Of a stretch of 64,000 nucleotides of DNA, positions 9,093 to 16,912 are shown in pieces. The DNA comes from Vescimonas coprocola (lineage in GTDB: Bacteria; Bacillota; Clostridia; Oscillospirales; Oscillospiraceae): NCBI RefSeq assembly GCF_018408575.1, contig NZ_AP023418.1:1330415-1394414 (forward strand). The letters are read 5' to 3'. The position numbers and the translations under genes are program-made. The stretch's first letter is position 1, and each line of letters opens with the position of its first letter. Below the pieces are notes generated by a model. It ran no database searches and was not told the DNA's origin. It worked only from the letters and a program-made list of their open reading frames with translations.

Positions 9093-9164
9093 TCAAAATT
9101 GATAAGGCAAAAGTATTCTTAAATTGGGTACAAAAAACCAAGCCCCCACAAAAGGAGCTATCAT
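9093..9164 (-). CDS. tet(W) leader peptide
   Basis: A 23-codon ORF begins MIAPFVGAWFF and ends LLPYQF, located between the tet(W) promoter and the attenuator terminator. Its 3' half pairs with upstream leader RNA: the segment at about 9106-9124 is an inverted copy of about 9198-9215. Tetracycline slowing of translation would disturb this folding and let polymerase read into tet(W), by analogy with tet(M) leaders. The ribosome site (GTGGGAAC) is weak. Confidence 0.6.
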   Translation of the reverse strand: MIAPFVGAWFFVPNLRILLPYQF

Positions 9165-9248
9165 AATTCTTTGTTCCCACTATTTGATTATAGTTTTATT
9201 TAAGAATACCTTGCCGCATATTTTTTACTCCTTTTCTGGAATGAAGCT

Positions 9249-9277
9249 ATTATATCACATCAGTTTTAGGAAAGCAA
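9249..9277 (-). promoter_or_regulatory. Promoter for the tet(W) leader
   Basis: The -35 is TTGCTT (9277-9272), followed by a 17-nt spacer and -10 TATAAT (9254-9249) on the minus strand, about 85 nt before the leader ORF. Confidence 0.75.
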
Positions 9278-9316
9278 GTACCTAAAAGAAATTTTTCTTC
9301 CCCTTATATGTAACAA

Positions 9317-9838
9317 TCATACCGGCTTCCTAGCGTTCAGAATGTTTTCTGCTGTCTGCTGTGGTGTTTGGTTGGAATTGTCCAACCAAAAGCCGATCCG
9401 TGGTGTTGTCTGCATAAATGTATCGTATAAGGTTTCAACCGTAAAGCCGGAATAGCCTGTTTTCTCCCTGTATCGTTCCCTTTCTTTTATTGTTTCCACA
9501 TCTGGACAAAGAACGACAACCTCAACAGGGTATTTATGCAGATAATTTATCATTCGGTTTAATTCATCACCGTAGTAGTTATCTTGGATCACTACAGAAA
9601 AGCCGTTGTCAAAGTATGACCTTGCCGCATCAGCAGTCAATTTGTATCGAAGGTACAGCTGGCGGACTGCTTCCGCTGATGGGGTAGCTGACATATTTTC
9701 TCTGCCTGAAATAATCATTTTTCGGAACACATCACCACGAAGATGGACGCATTTTTCTATTGATTTTGCCAGTAAATCGGAAACTGTAGATTTTCCAGAA
9801 GCCATTAAGCCTGTAATGAGATAAATTTTTTGTTTCAT
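9317..9838 (-). CDS. P-loop kinase-like protein (AAA_33 / phosphotransferase type)
   Basis: The 173-residue protein has Walker A GLMASGKST at about 10-18, a RGDVFRK block and a lid-like RERERYREK segment near 120. It resembles the small zeta/chloramphenicol-phosphotransferase-like kinases, but the substrate is unknown. RBS GGAGG lies 8 nt upstream of 9838. It sits directly upstream of the tet(W) promoter on the same strand, with AT-rich composition like the element. It may be resistance-associated cargo; I cannot name an antibiotic. Confidence 0.72.
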   Translation of the reverse strand: MKQKIYLITGLMASGKSTVSDLLAKSIEKCVHLRGDVFRKMIISGRENMSATPSAEAVRQLYLRYKLTADAARSYFDNGFSVVIQDNYYGDELNRMINYLHKYPVEVVVLCPDVETIKERERYREKTGYSGFTVETLYDTFMQTTPRIGFWLDNSNQTPQQTAENILNARKPV

Positions 9839-10121
9839 TTCACTTCCTCCGGCACAAAAAATATGTACATGTAACTAATTCAACACATTTATAATTTGAA
9901 TAGGGACATTATAGCATTTACTAAATACAAATTCAATGTATACGGAAAGAAAGATATAAGGAGTGGGAGGGATTCCGCCGTAGTCGGCATTGTAGGAAAA
10001 TCCAAAAGTTTAGATTTTCCCACAATGCTTATCTTTTGGTCTTTGGTTCGGAATAGTGTAGTGCTGGCGGTCTATCTCTTGTTTTCGGTTGCTTGCTTCC
10101 TTACCGTACATGAGCATTTCT
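9839..10121. other. Probable right border of the mobile element, noncoding
   Basis: No gene is seen. Composition shifts from AT-rich element DNA to GC-rich core DNA between about 9900 and 10121. The only strong structure is the inverted repeat at 9988-10027. The exact end cannot be placed without an empty-site sequence. Confidence 0.5.
9988..10027. repeat. 15-bp inverted repeat near the element border
   Basis: CATTGTAGGAAAATC (9988-10002) and GATTTTCCCACAATG (10013-10027) pair over 15 bp with one G-T position around a 10-nt loop. No T run follows on either strand, so a simple terminator is not favoured. It may be an element-end structure. Confidence 0.65.
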
Positions 10122-11453
10122 TCACAGCTTCTCCTGTGGCAGCTCCAGCAGCACGGAGGCGCAGAACATTCCGTCTCTCGGCTCCAGTCGGCACACGCCG
10201 TGGTACTTCTCAGCGATGCTGCGGACGGAGGCCGTCCCCAGCCCCAGTCCGGCGTGCTTGGTGGAGAGGAATCCACCGGTGGTGCGGCGCACTGTGCCGG
10301 TGAAAGTGTTGTCCACGGCGGCGCAGAGGGTGTGGGCATCGGCGGTAATGCGGACCACAATGCGGGGCGATGCCTCCTGCATACAGGCGGTGAGGGCGTT
10401 TTCAAGCAGATTGCCGAACAGCACCGCCAGATCCGGGTCAGCGACGCCGGTATACTCCGGCAGCTGGGCCTTCACGGAGAACTCCACCTGCTGGGCCGCC
10501 GCCTGCTGGGCAAAGTAGGACAGTACGGCATTGACGGCGGCATTGCCGCAGAATTGCAGCTGCCGGGCGTCGGGCAGCGTCTCCTGATACCGATCCAGAT
10601 ACGCCTGCATGGCGTCGTAGTCCTTCCGCCGGAGGCAATCCTGCAGCAGCGCGATGTGGTGGCGCACATCGTGCTTGGCCTGCCGGGCCTCGGCAATACG
10701 TTCCTGCAGGTTCTCGTATTGCAGGCTCTGCATGGCCAGCGCATAGTTCTTCTGCTGCAGGGCAACCAGCTTCTCCTGCTCCAGCACCAGTCGGGCCACC
10801 ACATAGTACACCAGCGCCGCCCCGGTGTTGATGAAAAGCAGCACGATGGTGCTGCTGGGCCGCAGGGCGATCTCCAGCCCTGTCAGGTTGGTGTTGCCGT
10901 AAATGACGTAGTACCAGATAAGATAGAAGGTGGCGGGGATGAGCCACAGATAGCGCCATGCCAGCCCCGATGTCTCCTGCTCCACGGCGGGAGTATAGAC
11001 CTTCCGGACATACAGCAGCAGCGGCAGGAACAGCACCGCCTCCACCGCCAGCATCATCAGGGCGAAGGACCATCGGTAGGACTGCACCGCCAGCGCCGGG
11101 AACATCTGTCCCTCCAGGCACTTGGCGGCGATCACCACCAGATTGGCCAGATTAGAGATCATCAGCAGGGTAAACAGCGTCTTGCCGGGATAGGCCCGCA
11201 CCGCCAGAAAGTAGAACACGGCGTACAGCCCCGTGCTGACGGCGCTGAGAAGGCTGCCCCGCCCCGGCGTGAAGAAGGCAGCGCACAGGCCCAGTCCCAT
11301 TTGCAGCAGCGTCAGCACTGCCACCAGCGCCGCCGCCACCGCCGGAGAAAACCGCAGTCTCCGCCGGAAGGGATAGAGGGCCATGGCCAGAAAGGGCAGG
11401 AAGTTCGTCAGCGAATAAACGCAGACCTCCAGCATCCGATACAGCGGCGGCAT
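10122..11453 (-). CDS. GHKL-family sensor histidine kinase (AgrC/LytS-like)
   Basis: The 443-residue protein has six or so N-terminal membrane helices (about 10-240), a coiled segment, then a DHp-like helix with the phosphoacceptor motif KHDVRHH at about 265 and a GHKL ATPase domain: N box NLLENALTA and G box GLGLGTASVRS. It probably phosphorylates the LytTR response regulator encoded upstream, whose stop overlaps this start. Polytopic sensors of this class often read peptide or cell-surface signals, but no agrB/agrD genes are nearby, so the ligand is unknown. Confidence 0.88.
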   Translation of the reverse strand: MPPLYRMLEVCVYSLTNFLPFLAMALYPFRRRLRFSPAVAAALVAVLTLLQMGLGLCAAFFTPGRGSLLSAVSTGLYAVFYFLAVRAYPGKTLFTLLMISNLANLVVIAAKCLEGQMFPALAVQSYRWSFALMMLAVEAVLFLPLLLYVRKVYTPAVEQETSGLAWRYLWLIPATFYLIWYYVIYGNTNLTGLEIALRPSSTIVLLFINTGAALVYYVVARLVLEQEKLVALQQKNYALAMQSLQYENLQERIAEARQAKHDVRHHIALLQDCLRRKDYDAMQAYLDRYQETLPDARQLQFCGNAAVNAVLSYFAQQAAAQQVEFSVKAQLPEYTGVADPDLAVLFGNLLENALTACMQEASPRIVVRITADAHTLCAAVDNTFTGTVRRTTGGFLSTKHAGLGLGTASVRSIAEKYHGVCRLEPRDGMFCASVLLELPQEKL

Positions 11454-12163
11454 CAGTCGACACCGTCCTTTCGCAGCCGGTCAAAGCGGAAGGCGGAGTA
11501 TGCCTCCTGCACCTCCCGTAACCTCCGGCGGCTGATGGGCAGACGGGTGCCGTCCTTCAGCAGGAACACGTCCTCCTGCCGGCCGGCCACCTCGTGGAAG
11601 TTCACCACCACGCCCCGGCAGATGCCGCAGAAGCACGGATAGGCGCACAGCAGCGGCTCCACAGCAGCAAAGGAGGTCCGCAGGGTACGGTCCCCATCCT
11701 TGCAGTGCAGCGTCACCCGGTGGCCGTCGGAGGCGGCGTAGCGAATGCTCCGCAGCACCACCTGACTGCCGTCCGGCAGCCGCAGCCGGCGGGAGCGCTC
11801 CAGCGCCTCCAGATCCAGCCGCTCCAGCATGGCCCGGACTCCCTCCGGCCGGAAGGGCTTTCGCAGATAGTAGCAGGCCCCCACCTCATAGCTCTCGCTG
11901 GCGAAGTCGTTGCTGGAGGTGGCGAAGGCCAGCCGCACCTGTCCGTCATCAGCCCGCAGCCGCCGGGCCACCTCCATGCCTGTGGCGCCGCCCATGTAGA
12001 TATCCAGCACCACCAGCTCAAAGGCGCCGGGCCGCCAGTCCGCCAGCAGCGCTTCCCCACTGCCGTAGCGGGAGATCTCCGTCTCCCGACCCAGCTGCTC
12101 GGTGAGATACTGCTCCAGCTGCGCCAGAGCCCTGGGATCATCATCCACCAGTGCGATCTTCAT
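11453..12163 (-). CDS. LytTR-family response regulator
   Basis: The 236-residue protein begins MKIALVDDDPRALAQLEQYL: receiver domain with acidic pair DDD, phospho-acceptor in VVLDIYMGG at about 56 and Lys in YLRKPF. The C-terminal LytTR DNA-binding domain (about 130-230) includes IRYAASDGHRVTLH and FCGICRGVVVNFHEV. It pairs with the overlapping GHKL kinase. Start 12163 follows GGAG about 9 nt upstream; the longer open frame adds non-conserved sequence. Targets are unknown. Confidence 0.88.
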   Translation of the reverse strand: MKIALVDDDPRALAQLEQYLTEQLGRETEISRYGSGEALLADWRPGAFELVVLDIYMGGATGMEVARRLRADDGQVRLAFATSSNDFASESYEVGACYYLRKPFRPEGVRAMLERLDLEALERSRRLRLPDGSQVVLRSIRYAASDGHRVTLHCKDGDRTLRTSFAAVEPLLCAYPCFCGICRGVVVNFHEVAGRQEDVFLLKDGTRLPISRRRLREVQEAYSAFRFDRLRKDGVD

Positions 12164-12343
12164 AGGCAGTGCTCCTCTCTGCATGATACTGTCTCCATCA
12201 TACTCCGTACCGGGCGAAAAAACAAGAAAAATGATATGCCCTGCCCAAAGCTGAAAATTTTTCTGAAACCCTCTCGCTTTTTGCATTGGGATGTGGTATG
12301 ATACCGAACGTATGGTACATATCACGACAGGAGGCCATGTTAC

Positions 12344-13021
12344 ATGGACATTTTCGATATTTTAGGCCCGGTGATGGTGGGTCCCTCCAGCTCCCACACC
12401 GCCGGAGCGGCCCGCATCGGCAAGATGGCCCGTACACTGCTGGGCGGTGAGCCGATGGAGGCCAGGATCCACCTCCACGGCTCCTTTGCCGAGACCGGCT
12501 CCGGCCACGGCACCGATCGGGCGCTGGTGGCGGGTCTGCTGGGCATGAACCCCGACGATATGCGGATCCCCTTCGCCTTTCAGGAGGCGGAGAAGGCGGG
12601 TCTGCACTTCACCGTGGATAAGATCGACCTGCGGGACGCCCACCCCAACACGGCGGTCATCGAGGTCCGGGACGCCCACGGCAAACAGCTGGAGCTGCAA
12701 GCCGCCTCCATCGGCGGCGGCCGCATCGTGGTGAACAAGCTGGACGGCATTGACGTCAGCTTCACCGGAGACTACAACACGCTGGTGGTCCGCAACCACG
12801 ATGAAAACGGTGCTCTGGCCGCCGTCACCACCATTCTCAGCCAGCTGCGGATCAACGTGGCCAATATGAGCCTGTGCCGCCACAAGCGGGGCGGTGACGC
12901 CCTGATGGTCATCGAAACGGATCAGCACATCAAGCCCCATCAGGTGAGCTTTCTGGCGGAGCTGCCGGGCATCCTGTCGGTGACCTACTATGATAAGGAG
13001 GACGAGGACCATGTCTCTTGA
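12344..13021 (+). CDS. sdaAB: L-serine dehydratase, iron-sulfur-dependent, beta subunit
   Basis: The 225-residue protein carries VMVGPSSSHTAGA at about 10-22 and GSFAETGSGHGTD at about 47-59, both diagnostic for the beta subunit, and an ACT domain in the last 75 residues (VVRNHDENGALAAVTTILS). With SdaAA it deaminates L-serine to pyruvate and ammonia using a [4Fe-4S] cluster, as expected for an anaerobe. AGGAGG lies 9 nt upstream. The alpha gene overlaps its 3' end by 11 nt. Confidence 0.95.
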   Translation: MDIFDILGPVMVGPSSSHTAGAARIGKMARTLLGGEPMEARIHLHGSFAETGSGHGTDRALVAGLLGMNPDDMRIPFAFQEAEKAGLHFTVDKIDLRDAHPNTAVIEVRDAHGKQLELQAASIGGGRIVVNKLDGIDVSFTGDYNTLVVRNHDENGALAAVTTILSQLRINVANMSLCRHKRGGDALMVIETDQHIKPHQVSFLAELPGILSVTYYDKEDEDHVS

Positions 13022-13880
13022 TTCGATGGCGGATATCCTGCACTGCATGGAGCAGGAGGGCAAGGAGTTCTGGGAGGTGGTGCTGGCAGCGGACATGGAG
13101 GAGCGGCAGGTGAGCCGGGAATCCTCTCTGTCCAAGATGCTCACCACATGGCAGGCCATGGTAGACGCCTCCGACAGCTATACCGGCGACCGCCGCAGCG
13201 TCAGCGGGCTGGTGGGGGGCGACGGTCTGAAAATGCAGCAGTACGCCATCCGGGGCAAGGCCATGTCCGGCGGCTACGTCAGCGAGGTCATCGCAGAGGC
13301 CCTCAGCATGGCGGAGTCCAACGCCTGTATGCGCCGCATTGTAGCGGCCCCCACGGCAGGCGCTTGCGGCGTGCTGCCGGCAGTGCTGCTGCCCCTGTGC
13401 AAGTATGAGGAGCTGAACCAGCGCCAGATTCTGGAGGCACTGTATGTAGCCAGCGGTATCGGTGCCGTCATCGCCTATCGGGCCTGTATCGCCGGTGCTG
13501 CCGGCGGCTGTCAGGCGGAGATCGGCACCGCCAGTGCCATGGCGGCGGGGGCTTTGGTGGCCCTCCGGGGCGGCAGCGGCCAGCAGATCTGCCACGCTGT
13601 GGCCATGGCTCTGAAGAATCTGCTGGGTCTGATCTGCGACCCGGTGGCAGGTCTGGTGGAGGTTCCCTGCGTCAAGCGCAATGTCGTCGGTGCCGTCAAC
13701 GCCGTCAGTGCGGCGGATATGGCGTTGGCGGGCATTGAGAGCCGCATCCCCGTGGACGAGGTCATCGACACCATGGGCGAGGTGGGCCGCCGCATCCCCG
13801 TGGAGTTCCGGGAAACAGCGCTGGGCGGTCTGGCGGACACCCCCACCGGCAAGGCCATCGAGGCAAAAATGCGGGGCTGA
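13011..13880 (+). CDS. sdaAA: L-serine dehydratase, iron-sulfur-dependent, alpha subunit
   Basis: The 289-residue protein contains VAAPTAGACGVLPAVL, GGCQAEIGTASAM and CDPVAGLVEVPC. These segments hold the cysteines that ligate the [4Fe-4S] cluster. It is the catalytic partner of SdaAB. Start 13011 lies behind AAGGAGG inside the end of sdaAB, so the pair is translationally coupled. The gene is followed by a bidirectional terminator. Confidence 0.95.
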   Translation: MSLDSMADILHCMEQEGKEFWEVVLAADMEERQVSRESSLSKMLTTWQAMVDASDSYTGDRRSVSGLVGGDGLKMQQYAIRGKAMSGGYVSEVIAEALSMAESNACMRRIVAAPTAGACGVLPAVLLPLCKYEELNQRQILEALYVASGIGAVIAYRACIAGAAGGCQAEIGTASAMAAGALVALRGGSGQQICHAVAMALKNLLGLICDPVAGLVEVPCVKRNVVGAVNAVSAADMALAGIESRIPVDEVIDTMGEVGRRIPVEFRETALGGLADTPTGKAIEAKMRG

Positions 13881-13898
13881 TGTCTCGACATGATGAAA

Positions 13899-13937
13899 AA
13901 GACGACCGTGGTACGATGTACCACGGTCGCCTTTTTC
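13899..13937. terminator. Bidirectional terminator between sdaAA and metI
   Basis: A GACCGTGGTAC / GTACCACGGTC hairpin with a 3-nt loop (about 13904-13928) is flanked by an A run on the left and a T run on the right, so it can stop both convergent transcripts. Confidence 0.85.
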
Positions 13938-13954
13938 ATACTTTATGCAATTTT

Positions 13955-14656
13955 TCACCTTTTCAGCCGCTTATCGCTGCGGCGGGCCAGCCACGTACCC
14001 AGACTCTGGAACAGCTGCACCAGCAGGATCAGGATCACCACCGCCACCAGCATCACCAGATACTTGTAGCGATAGTAGCCGTAGTCGATGGCGATCTTAC
14101 CCAGACCGCCGCCGCCGATGATACCGCTCATGGCGGAGTAGCCCAGAATGGTAGTCAGGGCAATGGTGACGTTCTGGATCAGGGACGGCACACTCTCCGG
14201 GATCATGACCTTGCAGATGATCTGCAGGGGTGTAGCACCCATGCTCTGGGCCGCCTCGATGATGTTGGGGTCCACCTCACGGAGACTGCTCTCCACCAGA
14301 CGGGCCACAAAGGGGAAGGCCGCCACCACCAGCGGAACGATGGTGGCTGTGGTACCTACCGCCGTGCCGATGATGAGCCGGGACAGGGGGAACACCATGA
14401 TCATCAGGATCAGGAAGGGCACCGAGCGCAGGAGGTTGATGATGACATTGAGCACCTGCAGCAGCCAGCGGGGCAGCGGCAGCACGCCGTTCTTCTCCCC
14501 CGCCACCAGCAGAACGCCCAGCGGCAGCCCCAGCACCAGCGACAACAGGGTGCTGAGCACCGTCACATAGAATGTCTCCCAAATGGCGTAGGGCAGGCTG
14601 GGCAGCACCGCCATCAGATCCTGCACGGAGCTTGCCGAAAACAGATCACTGTACAT
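13955..14656 (-). CDS. metI: Methionine ABC transporter permease MetI
   Basis: The 233-residue permease has about five membrane helices, with the ABC EAA loop at EAAQSMGATPLQIICKVMIPES (about 134-155) and the D-methionine-type LRSVPFLILMI motif. It forms the membrane channel with MetN and MetQ. Its start overlaps the 3' end of metN by 11 nt, so metQ-metN-metI form one minus-strand operon, controlled by the methionine leader upstream of metQ. Confidence 0.93.
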   Translation of the reverse strand: MYSDLFSASSVQDLMAVLPSLPYAIWETFYVTVLSTLLSLVLGLPLGVLLVAGEKNGVLPLPRWLLQVLNVIINLLRSVPFLILMIMVFPLSRLIIGTAVGTTATIVPLVVAAFPFVARLVESSLREVDPNIIEAAQSMGATPLQIICKVMIPESVPSLIQNVTIALTTILGYSAMSGIIGGGGLGKIAIDYGYYRYKYLVMLVAVVILILLVQLFQSLGTWLARRSDKRLKR

Positions 14657-15653
14657 GGCCGTCTACCTCCTCTACCCGAATGTTGCTCATGGTATCGATA
14701 TAATCCATGGCCCGCTGGAACTGGCCGCTGGGGATGCCCAGCAGCATACTGCCATAGACCTCCTCCGACAGCTTCTGGGTGGAGGCGGAGATCACCGTGC
14801 AGAGGATGCCCTCCTCGGAGGCCAGTCTCGCCACCAGCGGCGTGCCGGTGGTGACGCTGTCCCGGAAGGTCAGCCGCACCCGGCGCACCGCCTGCGGGTC
14901 GGACACCAGCGCATCGGCGCCGCCGGGGAACACCAGCCGCCGTCCTGCGGCGGACTTGGGAGCGGCGAACACTTCGGATACCAGCCCCTTCTCCGCCACC
15001 ACGCCGCCATCCAGAATAGCCACATGATTACAGATGGTCTTGACCACGCTCATCTGGTGGGTGATGACCACCACAGTGATGCCCAACTTCTGATTGATGT
15101 CCCGGATCAGCTCCAAAATCTGGTGCGTGGTATTGGGGTCCAGAGCACTGGTGGCCTCGTCGCACAGCAGCACCTTGGGCTGGGTAGCCAGCGCACGGGC
15201 AATGGCGATGCGCTGCTGCTGGCCGCCGGACAGCTGCGCCGGGTAGGCCTGTGCCTTATCCGGCAGGCCCACCAGCTCCAGCAGCTCCTTGGCCCGGCGG
15301 ACGGCGTCCGCCTTCTTCACCCCGGACAGTTCCATGGGGAAGCACACGTTTTGCAGGCAGGTGCGCTGCATCAGCAGGTTGAACCGCTGGAAGATCATGG
15401 TGATCTCCCGACGGGCCGCCCGCAGCTGCGCCGGAGTCATGGTGTCCAGCCGCTGGCCGTCCACCACCACCTCGCCCGCCGTGGGCTTTTCCAGCAGATT
15501 GATACACCGCACCAGCGTGCTCTTACCGGCACCGCTCATGCCGATGATGCCGTAGATGTCCCCGTCCTCAATGGTCAGGGAGACGTCCTTCAACGCATCT
15601 ACCCCTCCAGAATCGGAGTCAAAGGTCTTACTGACGTGTTTTAATTCGATCAC
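14646..15653 (-). CDS. metN: Methionine ABC transporter ATP-binding protein MetN
   Basis: The 335-residue ATPase has Walker A GMSGAGKST at about 38-46, signature LSGGQQQRIAIARAL at about 140 and Walker B VLLCDEATSALDP at about 160. The C-terminal 90 residues form the NIL/ACT-like methionine-sensing domain found on MetN proteins, which mediates trans-inhibition. Start is a GTG at 15653 behind GGGAG. It lies 21 nt downstream of metQ. Confidence 0.94.
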   Translation of the reverse strand: MIELKHVSKTFDSDSGGVDALKDVSLTIEDGDIYGIIGMSGAGKSTLVRCINLLEKPTAGEVVVDGQRLDTMTPAQLRAARREITMIFQRFNLLMQRTCLQNVCFPMELSGVKKADAVRRAKELLELVGLPDKAQAYPAQLSGGQQQRIAIARALATQPKVLLCDEATSALDPNTTHQILELIRDINQKLGITVVVITHQMSVVKTICNHVAILDGGVVAEKGLVSEVFAAPKSAAGRRLVFPGGADALVSDPQAVRRVRLTFRDSVTTGTPLVARLASEEGILCTVISASTQKLSEEVYGSMLLGIPSGQFQRAMDYIDTMSNIRVEEVDGHVQ

Positions 15654-15674
15654 AGACGTCTCCCCTCCTCTCTC

Positions 15675-16541
15675 TTACTTACCGCTGATGGCGTCCAGCG
15701 TGGTCTGCTTGCCGCCGTACAGGCCCATGGGCTCCACGTGGATGCCGCCCACGGACACGATGTGGGTGTTGTTCTGAGCGTTGAAGTCCTCCAGATAGGG
15801 CAGGTGCTGGAAGTAGTTGGCGGTGACGGTGCCGTCATCCACCACGGTATTGGGTACCACATAGTCGTTGTAGACCTGAATGTCCAGCGTCACGCCCTTG
15901 GCTGCCAAGATCTGCTTGGCGACCTCCAGAATTTCGGCGTGGGGCGTGGGGGAGGCGGCGACGGAGATGGTGGTGCCGTTCAGCGCATCATAATTCACAG
16001 AGGCATCATAGCCATCAGTGGGATTGGTGACCACGGACACCACAGAGCCGTCATACTTCTGGTTGATGTAGTCCACCACCTGCTGGCTCTCCAGAGCAGC
16101 CTTCAGCGCCTTAACGGCATCGGTGTTCTCGGTACCCTCCTTCACGGCCAGAATGTTGGCATAGGCGGAGGCGGAGCCCTCGATGAGCAGGGAGTCCTTC
16201 ACGGGGTTCAGGCCGGCGTTGATGGCGTAGTTGCTGTTGATGACGGCGTACTCGGCATCCGCCAGCAGGGAGGGCAGCTGAGCAGCCTCGGCCTCCACGA
16301 TCTCCACATGGTAGGGATTATCCACAATGTCGTTCTTGGTGGCGGTGATGCCGGCGCCGTCCTTCAGGGTGATGATGCCGTTCTCCTGCAGCAGCAGCAG
16401 CGCACGGGCTTCGTTGGTGGTGTCGTTGGGGACCAGAATTTTCACGCCGCTGTCGGACTTTTTGCCGCAGGCGGCCAGACTCAGAACCAGTACCAGCGTC
16501 AGAGCCAGCGTGACGATCTTTGCAAATACGGAATGTTTCAT
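15675..16541 (-). CDS. metQ: Methionine-binding lipoprotein MetQ
   Basis: The 288-residue lipoprotein has signal peptide and lipobox LSLAACGKK with the modified Cys at about 25. It has the NlpA/MetQ fold, with VEIVEAEAAQLPSLLADAE and NSNYAINAGL typical of methionine binders. It captures methionine outside the membrane for MetNI. AAGGAG lies 9 nt upstream of 16541. The 370-nt leader contains a Met-rich ORF and a terminator. Confidence 0.94.
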   Translation of the reverse strand: MKHSVFAKIVTLALTLVLVLSLAACGKKSDSGVKILVPNDTTNEARALLLLQENGIITLKDGAGITATKNDIVDNPYHVEIVEAEAAQLPSLLADAEYAVINSNYAINAGLNPVKDSLLIEGSASAYANILAVKEGTENTDAVKALKAALESQQVVDYINQKYDGSVVSVVTNPTDGYDASVNYDALNGTTISVAASPTPHAEILEVAKQILAAKGVTLDIQVYNDYVVPNTVVDDGTVTANYFQHLPYLEDFNAQNNTHIVSVGGIHVEPMGLYGGKQTTLDAISGK

Positions 16542-16578
16542 GATGATTTCTCCTTAATCTTCTCTCTTGAATAGTTGA

Positions 16579-16674
16579 TTATTGTATGGGGACAGTCCGG
16601 CGGCCCCTCTCGCCTGTGTGATTCATAACAGATACCGTGTCCAGAGGACACATTCGCTGGGTCAGCAGGATCAA
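16579..16674 (-). CDS. Possible second leader ORF ahead of metQ (TTG start)
   Basis: A 31-codon frame starts with TTG at 16674, about 9 nt after AAAAGGAG, and ends 37 nt before metQ. It contains two internal Met codons and RMCPLDTVSVMNHTGERG. It lies downstream of the attenuator terminator, so it would be translated only in read-through RNA. It may be fortuitous. Confidence 0.25.
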   Translation of the reverse strand: MILLTQRMCPLDTVSVMNHTGERGRRTVPIQ

Positions 16675-16698
16675 AGGGATCAGCTCCTTTTCGGCAAA

Positions 16699-16736
16699 AT
16701 AAAAACAGCGGGAGGTCATGCGACCTTCCGCTGTTC
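16699..16736 (-). terminator. Attenuator terminator upstream of metQ
   Basis: On the minus strand AACAGCGG-A-AGGTC pairs with GACCT-C-CCGCTGTT (16735-16704) around a GCAU loop, followed by TTTTTATTTT. It is a strong intrinsic terminator located 160 nt before the metQ start and after the leader ORF. Confidence 0.85.
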
Positions 16737-16784
16737 GTTAGCTTGGTTCACCCGGTGACGGGTCACAGAACAGATGCCGGAAAG
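16700..16784 (-). promoter_or_regulatory. Antiterminator/terminator of a methionine attenuator
   Basis: On the minus strand, the end of the Met-rich leader ORF (16784-16768, CUUUCCG-gcauc-UGUUC) can pair with the 5' arm of the terminator (16736-16724, GAACA-g-CGGAAGG). The pairing gives two helices of 5 and 7 bp that exclude the terminator. A ribosome stalled on the upstream Met codons would leave the first segment free to pair. A ribosome reaching the stop would cover it. Confidence 0.65.
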
Positions 16785-16870
16785 CAGACGACCGAATTGG
16801 CGCAGCGACGCATGCACATGGAGCCCATGCACATCCCCAGCATCATCATGTTGGTACGCAGCTTCTTCAT
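16763..16870 (-). CDS. Methionine-rich leader peptide of the metQNI operon
   Basis: This 35-codon ORF is MKKLRTNMMMLGMCMGSMCM at residues 1-20, then RRCANSVVCFPASVL. Seven of residues 8-20 are Met and two are Cys. It lies 43 nt downstream of a consensus promoter -10 and upstream of an intrinsic terminator before metQ. Such clustering of codons for the transported amino acid is the mark of ribosome-mediated attenuation (as in his, trp and leu leaders). The ribosome site AGGAAAGGA is somewhat distant (13 nt). Confidence 0.75.
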   Translation of the reverse strand: MKKLRTNMMMLGMCMGSMCMRRCANSVVCFPASVL

Positions 16871-16912
16871 GGTGCCGTCCGTCCTTTCCTCAAGCACTCT
16901 TGGGATGGTGGC

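Noticed and set aside
14655-15644. Plus-strand frame opposite metN
   Set aside because: Antisense shadow of a high-GC gene with no ribosome site or domain.
16542-16760. SAM (S-box) riboswitch upstream of metQ
   Set aside because: The S-box conserved core and kink-turn were not found; the region is better explained by the Met-rich ORF and terminator.
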